Assembly (NCBI GenBank): GCA_902491345.1
Contig: CABUHI010000006.1
Location: 1-64,000 of the forward strand
Origin: an uncultured Collinsella sp.
GTDB lineage: Bacteria > Actinomycetota > Coriobacteriia > Coriobacteriales > Coriobacteriaceae
Length of the DNA: 64,000 nt
Direction: 5' to 3'
Shown in pieces: positions 42,541 through 51,617 of this stretch. Position numbers and translations under genes: made by a program. How positions within the stretch are numbered: the first letter of the stretch is position 1; every line of letters begins with the position of its first letter. A model generated the notes under the pieces. It ran no database searches. It was not told where the DNA came from and saw only the letters and a program-made list of their open reading frames with translations.

Positions 42541-43836
42541 CTACCGCGGCAGGCGAATCGTAAAGCGGCTGCCGACGCCCTCGACTGAGGTCACGCCAAT
42601 GACACCGCCATGGCTATCGACGATCCACTTGGCAATGGCAAGCCCCAGACCCGAGCCCTGCGCGCCGGCATCGCGCGCGTTGTCGGCGCGATAGAACCGT
42701 TCAAACGCGTGAGCTGCGGATTCCTGGTTCATGCCGATACCCTCGTCCTCAACACTTATGTCGATCGTGCCCGCGCCCGCATCCGGCGTCACGCCAAACG
42801 AGATGGATGTGCCCGCGTCCGAATACTTGGCGGCGTTCTGCACGATCACGCGCAGAGCCTGCTTCACGAGCGCCACGTCAACGGGCGCGTCGCAGCGCGG
42901 GTCGCTGGTAAGTGCGGCATCGTACGCCAGTCGATATGTGTGCGCGGCATCGATCATCTGCGATTCCTCGCATACCTCGCCGACCAGTGCGGCCAGGTTG
43001 GTATTCGCACGCCGCAGGACCGTGCGCCCGGCATCGCCGCGCGCCAAAAACAGCAGCTGCTCCACGAGCTCCTGCATATGCTCGCTTTCGGCCTTGAGCG
43101 AGGCAATGGACTCTGCCAGCACGTCCGGGTCGTCTTTGCCCCAGCGGTCGAGCATGTTCACGTAGCCCTGAATCACCGCGATGGGCGTGCGCAGCTCGTG
43201 GCTCGCATCGTTGACAAAGCGCATCTGCTGCAGCTTGGCCTCTTGCATCTGGCGCAGTAGGCGGTTGAGTGCAACCTCGATGCTTGCCAGGTCGGCGTCG
43301 CCGGTAGTGACGCTCGGCGAGTCGACGCTTGCGCGCTCGATGGCCTGCTCCAGTGTTTCCATCTTGCCGCCGGAGAGCTGCATGCGGCCGAGTTCGTCCA
43401 CGCGCAGGGCCAGATCGTTGAGCGGCGCCATGGTGCGGCGCACGCGGCGGGCGCCGCCGAGCATGTTGAGCACGCTGATGACCTGCCAACTCACAACGAC
43501 AAGGTAGAGAGGCCATAGCGCGACGAGGTCCTGCGCGAGGGGGAAAGTCTTGGTGGTACGCGCAAGCTCGACGGTATAGGTGAGCGTTGTCAGATCCCAG
43601 CCGCGTGTGGGCGTCAGCGACACGCCGTGAACGGCGGCGCCGGGGATCCATCCCGCGGTAAACGCGCCGTCGGGCAGCGTCTGGTTGTATCCATAGACGA
43701 GGATCGCCGCCGCAATCACCATCAGCAGCAGATCGAGCCAGACGTAGCTCATCAGGCGGCGCCACATATAGCTCCAGTTGATGGCGCGGGCGATGGAGGT
43801 GACGCGCTTGGTCTCGGCGTTACGCGCGGCAGACAT
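42541..43836 (-). CDS. Sensor histidine kinase
   Basis: A 431-aa membrane kinase. One membrane helix at about residues 30-48 (LDLLLMVIAAAILVYGY), an extracytoplasmic sensor of ~70 residues, a second helix (LWPLYLVVVSWQVISVL), then HAMP-like and dimerisation domains with FVNDASHELRTPIAV (phosphorylated His), an N box IVQNAAKYSDAG and G boxes VEDEGIGM and GSGLGLAIAKW. The start at 43836 overlaps the response-regulator gene by 17 bases; the longer open frame to 44223 merely runs antisense-free through that gene in another frame and is rejected. Confidence 0.92.
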   Translation of the reverse strand: MSAARNAETKRVTSIARAINWSYMWRRLMSYVWLDLLLMVIAAAILVYGYNQTLPDGAFTAGWIPGAAVHGVSLTPTRGWDLTTLTYTVELARTTKTFPLAQDLVALWPLYLVVVSWQVISVLNMLGGARRVRRTMAPLNDLALRVDELGRMQLSGGKMETLEQAIERASVDSPSVTTGDADLASIEVALNRLLRQMQEAKLQQMRFVNDASHELRTPIAVIQGYVNMLDRWGKDDPDVLAESIASLKAESEHMQELVEQLLFLARGDAGRTVLRRANTNLAALVGEVCEESQMIDAAHTYRLAYDAALTSDPRCDAPVDVALVKQALRVIVQNAAKYSDAGTSISFGVTPDAGAGTIDISVEDEGIGMNQESAAHAFERFYRADNARDAGAQGSGLGLAIAKWIVDSHGGVIGVTSVEGVGSRFTIRLPR

Positions 43837-44605
43837 AGCCCACCCCGCGCACGGTCTGGATGATGCGGGCGCCGCCGGCGTCCTCGATCTTGGCGCGCAG
43901 GTGCGCGATGTGCACGTCGACGTTGTTGGTGTCGCCCACGTATTCGTAGCCGAGCGCTTCGTGCGCGATGCGCTCGCGCGTGAGCACGGTCTCGGCATGC
44001 GCCATAAGCAGGGCGAGAACGTCGAACTCTCGGGCCGTGAGCGCGATGGGCGAGCCGCCGACCGTGACTTCGCGGCGGTCGGGGTCGAGCGCAACCGAGC
44101 CCACGGCGAGCGCAGCGGGGGAGGGCGCGGCGGAAGCCTGGGTCGAGTCGCCGACCGGGGGCATCGCAGCGGCTCCGGCGCCCGCGCCGCCTGCCGTGCC
44201 CGCCCCGGTACCGGCGCCGCCAACGCCCGAAGCCGCTCGCACGGCTTCCGAGCGCTTCAGTGCCACGCGGATCCGTGCGAACAGCTCCTCAATCGCAAAC
44301 GGTTTGGTCAGGTAATCGTCGGCGCCGGCATCGAGCCCGGCCACCTTGTCCATCACGGCATCGCGCGCGGTGACCATAATCACCGGCACATCCTTGTGCT
44401 TGCGGACACGCCGCAAGACCTCCATGCCGTTGAGCTGCGGCAACAGCACGTCGAGCAGAATCAGATCGTAGTCGCGCTCCAGCGCCAGGTCCACGGCAGT
44501 GCGGCCATCGGCGGCGTGTTCCACCTGGTAGCCCTCGTGCTCCAGCTCGAGCGTCACAAAGCGGGCGATTTTCTCCTCGTCCTCTACGATCAGGATCCGT
44601 GCCAT
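43820..44605 (-). CDS. OmpR-family response regulator
   Basis: A 261-aa regulator. The receiver is residues 1-118 with ILLDVLLPQLNG (phosphorylated Asp) and MVTARDAV, DDYLTKPF. The winged-helix output is residues 165-260 (EFDVLALLMAHAETVLTRERI ... IQTVRGVGYVCRA). Between them lies an unusual ~45-residue Gly/Ala linker (GVGGAGTGAGTAGGAGAGAA), so the protein is longer than the usual ~230 aa. It is encoded upstream of, and overlapping, its sensor kinase. The target is unknown. Confidence 0.93.
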   Translation of the reverse strand: MARILIVEDEEKIARFVTLELEHEGYQVEHAADGRTAVDLALERDYDLILLDVLLPQLNGMEVLRRVRKHKDVPVIMVTARDAVMDKVAGLDAGADDYLTKPFAIEELFARIRVALKRSEAVRAASGVGGAGTGAGTAGGAGAGAAAMPPVGDSTQASAAPSPAALAVGSVALDPDRREVTVGGSPIALTAREFDVLALLMAHAETVLTRERIAHEALGYEYVGDTNNVDVHIAHLRAKIEDAGGARIIQTVRGVGYVCRA

Positions 44606-44623
44606 GCGTGCCCCCGTCTGCGA

Positions 44624-45166
44624 TTACTTGTCGTCGTTGAGATTTTGCTTGATGTCGTCCGCGGCGTCGGCGGCGTGGTCCATCAGGTTGTTGATGCTGC
44701 CGGGCACGTCGCCGTCGCTATCGATGCGGTAGCGCATGCCAAAGAACAGGCCAATCAGCATCAGCCATATCGTGGCGCCCCAGGCAAACAGCGCGACGAT
44801 GGGAATCAGGATGGGGATGTTGAGGATGATCGCATCGCGGCGCGTGGCGATAAACTTGGTGTCCAGGCTCAGGCGGAAGAGCTTTTTGAGGTACTCCCAC
44901 ACACTGTCCATCTTCTTGGAGAAGTCGGTCTTTTCGCTCGACTTTTCGTAGGCTGCCTGCGCGGCGACCATCTCGGCAGAGGGCTCATCGACCGGCTCGG
45001 ACTCGGTGGCGGCATGCGCCGACGTGGTCTGGGTCTTGCCCTGCGACTCAAGCCAAATGATGGCGTCCAAAACGTTGCCGTCGGCGGCGTCGAGCGCGGC
45101 CTTGGCATCGGTGTAGCTCACGTTGCACTTGGTGCGGATGGTTTCAACTTTTTCGAGGTCGTCCAT
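44624..45166 (-). CDS. UBA-like/DUF4342 membrane protein
   Basis: A 180-aa protein. The N-terminal ~45 residues (VETIRTKCNVSYTDAKAALDAADGNVLDAIIWLE) are a UBA/TS-N-like three-helix domain. An acidic linker follows, then a DUF4342-like region with two adjacent hydrophobic segments (AIILNIPILIPIVALFAWG, IWLMLIGLFFGM) and a C-terminal amphipathic helix. Function is unknown; it may sense or bind proteins at the membrane. It lies upstream of the two-component genes on the same strand. Confidence 0.75.
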   Translation of the reverse strand: MDDLEKVETIRTKCNVSYTDAKAALDAADGNVLDAIIWLESQGKTQTTSAHAATESEPVDEPSAEMVAAQAAYEKSSEKTDFSKKMDSVWEYLKKLFRLSLDTKFIATRRDAIILNIPILIPIVALFAWGATIWLMLIGLFFGMRYRIDSDGDVPGSINNLMDHAADAADDIKQNLNDDK

Positions 45167-45783
45167 GACCTGTTCCTTTCGTTCGATGGGCGCGACGCCG
45201 GGCGATCTGCCCGGGCGCGAGCGTTGCGTTCGGCGGCCTGCGTGACGCCGCCCCGCCCTTGGTCGAACTCTATAGTGCAGGTTATAGATTAAGCGATTCT
45301 TGAGCCAAGATTAATGTTGGATGAGTTTTTGCGCGGCGGTGGGAAAAGTATTAGACCTTGATAGCGAGGGATGGTGAGCCGATGACAAGCCGGCGGCAGA
45401 AATGGGATAAGCAAGGCGAACGGATCATATGGATTAAAATCGCGTTGCAAAAGTATGAGTTTCACATATGGATGTTATTGGGTGCGTGGGCCGCTGCACG
45501 GCAGCCATGGAAGGACCTTAATATTACTTAGGCATGCGGCATTTGACGCCAGTCCCAATTGAAAGGCCAAGGGTAAATGGCTCCATGGGCAAGTGATTCT
45601 GTTTGCTAATGACCGAAAGGGCCAATCCATCATGTTGATTAAGGTTTCTGTTTGCTTGCATGGTTCGCTAACTGCTAAAAGGTTGGCCGATTGACTGTTT
45701 ATGGCATCGTTAGTCGTCGGTGTTTTATAACATTAATTTAAAATAGCTGCAGTGGCTGAATGAATATAGACAAAGGACTATCA
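45167..45783. other. AT-rich non-coding stretch
   Basis: About 600 bases without a convincing gene. From about 45290 the composition turns clearly AT-rich compared with the flanks and stays so to about 46850, which suggests acquired DNA. The left part holds the presumed promoter of the DUF4342 gene. No RNA gene or repeat was recognised. Confidence 0.6.
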
Positions 45784-46304
45784 ATGGAGTGCAACTGGAT
45801 TTACTTCCCATTAAACGGTCGTCCGCCGCAGTCGTTAATGGACGTTGTAAAAGCTGTAAATAAAAATATTGAGCAGATTCGTTCTGATAAGAACAGTGAG
45901 CACAGCGATAACGTGCTCCGAATTTTGGAGTTCGATTTGAAGCAATTTGGTTTCGATGTTGAGGCGGGGAAAAGAAAAACGAGAAACTATCGATGCCAGT
46001 GTTGTATGGGGAGAAAGGCTTAATTGATAAAGCTTTTGAGGTCGATGCCGTCCATAGGGACACTAACACGATAGTGGAGATTGAGGCCGGGCGCGCTGTC
46101 GCGAACAACCAGTTTCTGAAGGATTTTTTTGAAGCGTGCATGATACAGGATGCAGCATATCTTTGTGTAGTCGTTCGTAATGTGTACAAGAGTGGTAACA
46201 ACTCAAGCAGAGACTACGAAAGGGTCGTAACTTTTTTCAAAACATTGTATGCAAGCGGGCGCATGCCTGTTCCGTTAAAAGGCATTATGGTTATCGGGTA
46301 CTAA
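45784..46304 (+). pseudogene. Frameshifted gene, possible PD-(D/E)XK-like nuclease-fold protein
   Basis: Two overlapping reading frames make one protein of about 173 aa: 45784-~45975 (MECNWIYFPLNGRPPQSL ... FGFDVEAGKRK) and, one frame back, ~45975-46304 (KLSMPVLYGEKGLIDKAFEVDA ... VPLKGIMVIGY). The switch falls in the A-rich run GGGGAAAAGAAAAAC (45967-45980). The order IDKAFEVDAVHRDTNTIVEIEAG gives a D ... E-x-E pattern like a PD-(D/E)XK core (inference). AAAGGA precedes the ATG. It is AT-rich and looks acquired. A true -1 frameshift or a decayed gene are both possible. Confidence 0.7.
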
Positions 46305-46457
46305 CTGCAGTGGCTCTTTCGGTTTTGGAATAGTTCCGCGTGTAACTATTTGTGTGTCGGGCACATGGTGACTTGGGCAGCGGCTCGGACTCAGCGGATG
46401 CGAACAGCATGTATGCGGCAAGGTTTTCAAATTGTTTTAGAGGAAAACCTCTGCTGC

Positions 46458-46838
46458 TCAGTCAGCATTCGGCACCCTTCCCAACGCACGTATGATTAGC
46501 TTTTGAGATCGCTTCTGCTCTCTAATGGCGGCCGCAAGAGCCCTTCGACGTTCGATTTTGGCTTGCAGCTCATCAACCTTTGTAGCGGGTACATAGTCAC
46601 TTTTGACCTTGTCACCGACTCGATAGTTGAGATAGCAGTATTCGTGGCCCTTTATGTTTCGCATGCGGATGCTGCCCTTTGGAAGGAGACTGATTTCCTG
46701 CTCCATGAGGCCCAAGAGGCGGCTCGAGCGTGCATATTCCTCTTCTAGGACATCTTCTAAGACGGAGATGGAGCCTCCTTTCCGAGTAGTTACCCTACAT
46801 TCTATCAAATCCATTAAATTGTAGGGTAACTCAAGCAT
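46458..46838 (-). CDS. Small hypothetical protein with uncertain start
   Basis: Open frame of 126 aa. The recognisable part starts near ISVLEDVLEEEYARSSRLLGLMEQEI and includes LLPKGSIRMRNIKGHEYCYLNYRVGDKVKSDYVP, then a basic helix (IERRRALAAAIREQKRSQKLI). It resembles small proteins found in mobile or defence-type islands, but no function is proven. The best ribosome site, AAAGGAGG (46781-46774), stands four bases before an in-frame ATC at 46769, whereas the ATG at 46838 has none and overlaps a palindrome. The true start is therefore doubtful. Confidence 0.65.
   Translation of the reverse strand: MLELPYNLMDLIECRVTTRKGGSISVLEDVLEEEYARSSRLLGLMEQEISLLPKGSIRMRNIKGHEYCYLNYRVGDKVKSDYVPATKVDELQAKIERRRALAAAIREQKRSQKLIIRALGRVPNAD
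46788..46831 (-). promoter_or_regulatory. Operator-like palindrome ahead of the small protein
   Basis: AGTTACCCTACA (46788-46799) and TGTAGGGTAACT (46820-46831) are perfect 12-bp arms around 20 AT-rich bases. The arrangement looks like an autoregulatory operator over a promoter, and it argues that translation starts downstream of it. Confidence 0.6.
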
Positions 46839-46928
46839 GTCCGCACGACATGTGACACTTACCCTGCCGCTCTGCTCTGCCGCGGCGGCGCGAATTCAAG
46901 CAACGACCCTCTAAGGAGTTCGATATCG

Positions 46929-47168
46929 ATGAGTGACAACACCAAGCATCTCGCAAAGAAGTGCGTCAAGGACGCGGGGCCGTGCCTCGCGTTGTGCCTT
47001 GCCGGCGCAGTGGTCGCGCTGCTGGCTGTTCTGGGGCCGTTCGACGTGCTCCGAAGTGCCAGCTCTCTGCACGTTTGCATGGCCCTTGCCGGTGCCATGA
47101 TGACCGGCGGCGTGCTCGATCTGGTTTTTTGGGTGCTTGACCCGTTTGGATGGAAGAACGAAGGGTAA
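46929..47168 (+). CDS. Small two-helix membrane protein
   Basis: A 79-aa protein with hydrophobic segments at about 18-36 (CLALCLAGAVVALLAVLGPF) and 44-68 (LHVCMALAGAMMTGGVLDLVFWVL). AAGGAG lies nine bases before the ATG. GC-rich codons mark a return to the host-like composition. I do not recognise a family. Confidence 0.65.
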   Translation: MSDNTKHLAKKCVKDAGPCLALCLAGAVVALLAVLGPFDVLRSASSLHVCMALAGAMMTGGVLDLVFWVLDPFGWKNEG

Positions 47169-47253
47169 GCCCTAAGGGATGGAAGGGCTGGAACGGTTGG
47201 CTTAGTGATCGTGCAGGATGTGGGCTAGCGACTTACAGGGAAGTGGTAATCCG

Positions 47254-47979
47254 ATGACGGTCTATGTGACAGGCGATATTCACGGCGGTGCCGACATGCA
47301 AAAGCTGCGTGACTGGGATCTTGGGGATAGTCTGACGAGTGACGACTATCTCATCGTCGCCGGCGACTTCGGCTTTCCCTGGGATTTTTCTGCCGAGGAG
47401 TGCGCCGATATCGCCTGGCTGGAGTCGCGCCCCTATACCGTGCTGTTTGTCGACGGAAACCACGAGCGTTTCGATCACTGGGCGGAGCGCCCCATGGAGT
47501 TGTGGCACGGTGGGCTGACGCAGCGCCTGTCGGATACCTCGCCCATACGGCGCCTGACGCGCGGCGAGGTTTTTGAGCTCGACGGCTCAACGATCCTTAC
47601 CATGGGCGGCGCCACGAGCGTGGACAAGGAATATCGCGTGCCGTATTCCAGTTGGTGGCCGCAGGAGCTGCCGGACGAGCGCAACTTTGGGGAGGCGCGG
47701 GCAAGGCTCGACGGCGTGGGTTGGAAGGTCGACTACGTAATCACCCACACCTGCTCCACGCGCATGCTCTCGCCCACGCTCTATCCGGCACCCGGCTGGA
47801 ATTACCCCGCCGTTGATCGGCTTACGGCATTTTTCGATGAGCTGGAAGACCACTTGGATTACAAACGCTGGTACTACGGGCATTTCCATCGGGATGCCAA
47901 CCCGGCCGAGCGCCACACCGTGCTCTACGACTGCATCGTTCGCTTGGGCGACGAACTCCAGCCTTGGGATGTTGCGTAG
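47254..47979 (+). CDS. Metallophosphoesterase
   Basis: A 241-aa calcineurin-like phosphoesterase. MTVYVTGDIHGG, LIVAGDFGFPW, LFVDGNHERFDHW, VITHTCSTRM and WYYGHFHRD are the metal-binding blocks. The ATG at 47254 starts immediately at the fold; the frame upstream to 47218 is not needed. Similar proteins are often phage- or plasmid-associated, but composition here is host-like. The substrate is unknown. Confidence 0.87.
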   Translation: MTVYVTGDIHGGADMQKLRDWDLGDSLTSDDYLIVAGDFGFPWDFSAEECADIAWLESRPYTVLFVDGNHERFDHWAERPMELWHGGLTQRLSDTSPIRRLTRGEVFELDGSTILTMGGATSVDKEYRVPYSSWWPQELPDERNFGEARARLDGVGWKVDYVITHTCSTRMLSPTLYPAPGWNYPAVDRLTAFFDELEDHLDYKRWYYGHFHRDANPAERHTVLYDCIVRLGDELQPWDVA

Positions 47980-47996
47980 GGGCGGGGCGTATTTGG

Positions 47997-49016
47997 CTAC
48001 TCGGCCGTTATGGTGATGTTTTCCCGGTGTGCGCGGATGACGTCCCAGCTAAAGTGCTCGACCAGTTGCTTGGCTGTACATGGCGTGGTGTCCGGTGCGA
48101 TGCCTGTTTGTCCGGCGAGCCAGCCCAGCAGTGCTTCGGGCGTGCCAAAGCGGGCGCGGAGTTCGCCCAGGTCCAGATCGCGGTCGCGCTTGGAAAGGCG
48201 ACGGCCATCCGGCGACATGAGCAGCGGAATGTGCGCGTAGCGCGGTGTGGGCAGTCCCAGCAGATGTTGCAGATAGATCTGGCGCGGCGTGGAACCAAGC
48301 AGGTCGCATCCGCGTACGATCTCGGTGACGCCCATGGCGGCGTCGTCGACCACCACGGCCAGCTGATAGGCAAACACGCCGTCGCTGCGACGCACCAAAA
48401 AGTCGCCGCACTCGGTGGCGAGTGCCTCGCATTGGGCTCCGTACGTGCGGTCAACGAATTCGACCACATCGTCTGCGAGGTCGTCGACGGCGGGCACGCG
48501 CAGGCGCGTGGCCGGAGCACGCAGGATGCTGCGGCGGGCAACCTCCTCGGCAGAAAGGCCTCGGCAGGCGCCGCGGTAGATGGGCGTGCCGTCGCTCGCG
48601 TGCGGCGCGCTCGCGGCGTGGAGTTCGGCGCGCGTGCAAAAGCAGGGATAGGTGAGGCCGGCGTCTTGTAGCTGGCGCAGGGCGCTTTCGTACAGGTCTA
48701 GACGATCGTGCTGGTAGTAGGGGCCTTCGTCCCACTCGAGCCCCAGCCAGGCCAGGTCGTCGATGAGCTGGGCGGCAAGTTCCGGGCGCTTGCAGCGATC
48801 GTCCAGGTCCTCGATGCGCAACACGATGCTGCCGCCCTGGCTGCGGGCCGAAAGCCACGCACACAGGCAGCTGAACACGTTGCCCAGGTGCATGCGGCCC
48901 GAGGGCGACGGGGCGAAGCGGCCCACGACGGGCGCGAGGGCGGGGGCGAGCTTGCTGTTGGGCGCCGTCGATGTGGCCACAGCGGGCGTTGTTATGTTGC
49001 GTGCGTTGATATCCAT
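47997..49016 (-). CDS. gluQ: Glutamyl-Q tRNA(Asp) synthetase
   Basis: A 339-aa truncated glutamyl-tRNA synthetase paralogue without an anticodon-binding domain. It attaches glutamate to queuosine in tRNA-Asp. APVVGRFAPSPSGRMHLGN has the HIGH-like motif, IVLRIEDLDDR follows, the zinc site is YPCFCTRAEL ... IYRGAC, and RRLSKRDRDLDL is the KMSKS-like loop. The C-terminal ~50 residues are normal for GluQ. The start at 49016 is preferred; the frame to 49304 lacks family similarity. Confidence 0.92.
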   Translation of the reverse strand: MDINARNITTPAVATSTAPNSKLAPALAPVVGRFAPSPSGRMHLGNVFSCLCAWLSARSQGGSIVLRIEDLDDRCKRPELAAQLIDDLAWLGLEWDEGPYYQHDRLDLYESALRQLQDAGLTYPCFCTRAELHAASAPHASDGTPIYRGACRGLSAEEVARRSILRAPATRLRVPAVDDLADDVVEFVDRTYGAQCEALATECGDFLVRRSDGVFAYQLAVVVDDAAMGVTEIVRGCDLLGSTPRQIYLQHLLGLPTPRYAHIPLLMSPDGRRLSKRDRDLDLGELRARFGTPEALLGWLAGQTGIAPDTTPCTAKQLVEHFSWDVIRAHRENITITAE

Positions 49017-49525
49017 GCGGACGAGTATAGCGCGGGGTGCGGTGGGGGAGACGCTGCCGTGGCCTGCAAGTTGCCGTGGCCGCGCGTTGCTCGTGCCGGA
49101 CCACCGGCTCGACAGCTCGATCGCCGCCCGCCAGCCCAACCCCTCAAACGACAGAAACCCCGGCAGCTCTTCGCAACTGCCGGGGTTTCCGCGGAAAAGG
49201 GGGACATGATCCTCAAGCGAACGGCAAAGGGGCAAACCGTTTTCGCTCAACTGCTTTATGCCCCTCGCTCGCCGGCTTAATCGGCTAACGCCGCGCCCAC
49301 ACAAAGCCGCTACACCTGTGACGGAGCTATGAAGTGGTATCTATTGCCGGAGCGGGCTATGCCAAGGAGTGTCCCAGATTACCGGCAGATAAGGAACGTT
49401 CCCAGGTGCCGGCCGCGGGCGTGACTTTCGTCCCGTTTGATACTCCGCTGACCTAGATGTTCGTCACATGAACCCGCAAACGTGGGACAATGACGCTACT
49501 GGTATCACAGACAAAGGATGTGCCT
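49017..49525. other. Divergent intergenic region with one hairpin
   Basis: The region between gluQ and the DUF2207 gene. A hairpin with 13 bp (AAACCCCGGCAG/CTGCCGGGGTTT, about 49151-49190) could be a terminator remnant. A REP-like stretch with TGTCCCAGATTACC and GGAACGTTCCCAGGTGCC lies around 49362-49415. No supported gene is seen. Confidence 0.55.
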
Positions 49526-51478
49526 ATGAACGCCCCCGTTGCCAAGACCTGTCGGCAGCGCTGCCCGTTTGCGCGATTTGCTTCCATTTGCGCGCTCGTC
49601 GCGTGCGCGCTGTTGCTGTTGCCCGCCGTTGCACGTGCCGACGGGTATTCCATGACCCAAACCTACATCAGTGCCACGGTCGAGGCCGATGGATCGCTGA
49701 CCGTTGTCGAGGGACGCCAGTTTGATTTCGACGACGACATCAACGGCGTGTTTTGGGAGATCAATACGGGCACCAACCAGCAGGGCGGCACGGCGGACGT
49801 TGACGTGCTGAGTGTCGAGGAAGAGGACACCGCGTTTAACAAAGTCGATAGCGCGAACAAGGGCGATTCTGGCGTCTACACGGTCGAGCAGGCCGGTGAC
49901 GGCGTAAGGATTAAGGTGTTCAGCCCCCACGAGAGCGGCGACAGCGCGATCTATTACGTGAGCTATTCCATGACCGGTGCGGTCATGAACTGGGCCGATA
50001 CCGCCGAGCTCTACTGGAAGTTCGTGGGCGACGGCTGGTCTGCGGATTCCGACGATGTCGAGATGGAAGTGCGCTTCGCAAATGCCGCTGCCGGGACGGC
50101 GGCCGTCAAAGGCGATAACTTCCGCGCATGGGGCCACGGTCCGCTGGCGGGCGACGTGTCGCTCGATGAGGACGAGCCCATGGTCACCTATACCATTCCC
50201 TGCGTGCATGAGGGCGAATTCGCCGAGGCACGCATTGCCTTCCCCAGCGACTGGGTGCCGCAGCTTGCCGCCTCGGGCGAAGAGCGCATGTCAACGATCC
50301 TGAGCGAAGAGAAGGAATGGGCCGACGAGGCCAACGCTCGCCGTGAGCACGCGCGTGCGGTTGCCGGCGCGATTGCCGTGGTGTGTGTTGTCGTGGCGGT
50401 TGCCTATACCGGTGTGATCGTGATGCTCAAGCTGCGCAGGCCCAAGCCCAAGCCGCTCTTCCAGGACGAGTACTTCCGCGATGTGCCCTCCGCCGACCAT
50501 CCCGCGGTGCTTGCAGCTCTTATGAGCTGGAACGACGTGCCCGATCAGGCATATATCGCCACGCTTATGAAGCTCACCGACGACCGCGTGATCAAGCTGG
50601 AAGAAGCGACCGAGACCAAGAAGAAGGGTCTGCTCCGTCGCGAAAAAGAGGAGCAGACGTATCGCATCACAGTGACCGACGAGGCCTGGAAGGCTGCCAA
50701 GAAGGACGGCATCGATCGCGATGTGCTCAAGGTCTTCTTCGCCGGCGTTAAGCCCGATAAAGACGGCGTCCGTTCACGCACGTTTAGCGAGCTGGAGGAG
50801 TATGCCAGCGAGCGTACTGCATCTGTTGGCGACAAGCTCGAGGACTATCGGAGCACGGTTAAGGGCAAGCTGGAGGCGCGCGAGCTTATCGCCTCGGACG
50901 GCACCATCGCCCTGGTTGCCGGCTTGGTTCTCGGCATCATCATCGTCTTTGGCATTCTGGGCTCTCTGATCTATACCGACTTTGCGGATGCCAATGTCGG
51001 CGCCGCTATGATCTCGATCCCCGTCACGATCGTGGGCTTTGTCCTGAGCTGCACCTTCCGTCGCTACACGCCGGAGGGTGCCGAGGTGGCGGCTCGCTGC
51101 AAGGCGCTCAAGCATTGGCTCGAGGACTTTACGCGTCTGAAGGAGGCCGTCCCCAGCGACCTGATCTTGTGGAACAAGCTGCTGGTGATGGGCGTTGCCC
51201 TGGGCGTTTCGAAAGAAGTGCTGCGACAGCTGGCCGAAGCCGTGCCTGCGGACCTGCGCAACAGCGACGATTTCTACGACAACTACCCCTGCTACTGGTG
51301 GTATTACCATCACTACGGCAGCGAGTCTCCGCTCGATTCGTTCAACGATGTGTATCACGAGAGCATCCGTGAGCTGGCTTCGAGTTCCGATAGCTCGAGC
51401 GGCGGCAGCGGCGGCGGCTTTTCCGGCGGCGGCTTTTCCGGTGGCGGCGTCGGCGGAGGCGGCGGCGGAACGTTCTAA
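49526..51478 (+). CDS. DUF2207-family exported membrane protein
   Basis: A 650-aa protein. It has a signal peptide (residues 15-38, ending AVARAD) and an extracytoplasmic beta-rich DUF2207 domain (about 40-270: SATVEADGSLTVVEGRQFDF, GVFWEINTG, YWKFVGDGW). A membrane helix lies at about 285-308, then a cytoplasmic winged-helix-like part, a second membrane pair at about 465-515, and a Ser/Gly tail (SGGGFSGGGF). Proteins of this type are widespread in Gram-positives and of unknown role. The ATG at 49526 begins the signal peptide; 49490 would add residues without a ribosome site. Confidence 0.85.
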   Translation: MNAPVAKTCRQRCPFARFASICALVACALLLLPAVARADGYSMTQTYISATVEADGSLTVVEGRQFDFDDDINGVFWEINTGTNQQGGTADVDVLSVEEEDTAFNKVDSANKGDSGVYTVEQAGDGVRIKVFSPHESGDSAIYYVSYSMTGAVMNWADTAELYWKFVGDGWSADSDDVEMEVRFANAAAGTAAVKGDNFRAWGHGPLAGDVSLDEDEPMVTYTIPCVHEGEFAEARIAFPSDWVPQLAASGEERMSTILSEEKEWADEANARREHARAVAGAIAVVCVVVAVAYTGVIVMLKLRRPKPKPLFQDEYFRDVPSADHPAVLAALMSWNDVPDQAYIATLMKLTDDRVIKLEEATETKKKGLLRREKEEQTYRITVTDEAWKAAKKDGIDRDVLKVFFAGVKPDKDGVRSRTFSELEEYASERTASVGDKLEDYRSTVKGKLEARELIASDGTIALVAGLVLGIIIVFGILGSLIYTDFADANVGAAMISIPVTIVGFVLSCTFRRYTPEGAEVAARCKALKHWLEDFTRLKEAVPSDLILWNKLLVMGVALGVSKEVLRQLAEAVPADLRNSDDFYDNYPCYWWYYHHYGSESPLDSFNDVYHESIRELASSSDSSSGGSGGGFSGGGFSGGGVGGGGGGTF

Positions 51479-51490
51479 CGGTCGTAAATC

Positions 51491-51540
51491 ATGGGATGGG
51501 CTTTTCTCGACAGCCGTCGGGGGAAGCCCATCCCATTTTT
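51491..51540 (+). terminator. Terminator of the DUF2207 gene
   Basis: A perfect 13-bp stem (51491-51503 with 51524-51536, ATGGGATGGGCTT) with a 20-nt loop is followed by five T residues. Confidence 0.92.
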
Positions 51541-51570
51541 ATGCGCTACCTACGAAGGCTGTCCCCAACG

Positions 51571-51603
51571 ACTAGTCACTGGGAACGTTCCTAAATGACT
51601 AGG
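51571..51603. repeat. REP-like palindrome, relative of 29731-29763
   Basis: CTAGTCA and TGACTAG flank CTGGGAACGTTCCTAAA. The same layout with GGGGACGTTCTTAAA is found at the end of hisE. A CTGTCCCC string lies just upstream. It sits between the DUF2207 and acetyltransferase gene ends. Confidence 0.65.
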
Positions 51604-51617
51604 TATGGCTGCCAGGT

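Noticed and set aside
43837..44223. N-terminal extension of the sensor kinase to 560 aa
   Set aside because: The extra 129 residues are Arg/Ser/Pro/Thr-rich nonsense read in another frame through the response-regulator gene.
49017..49304. 96-residue N-terminal extension of GluQ
   Set aside because: The extension crosses a terminator-like hairpin and has no similarity to aminoacyl-tRNA synthetases; the catalytic fold begins after residue 30 of the shorter form.
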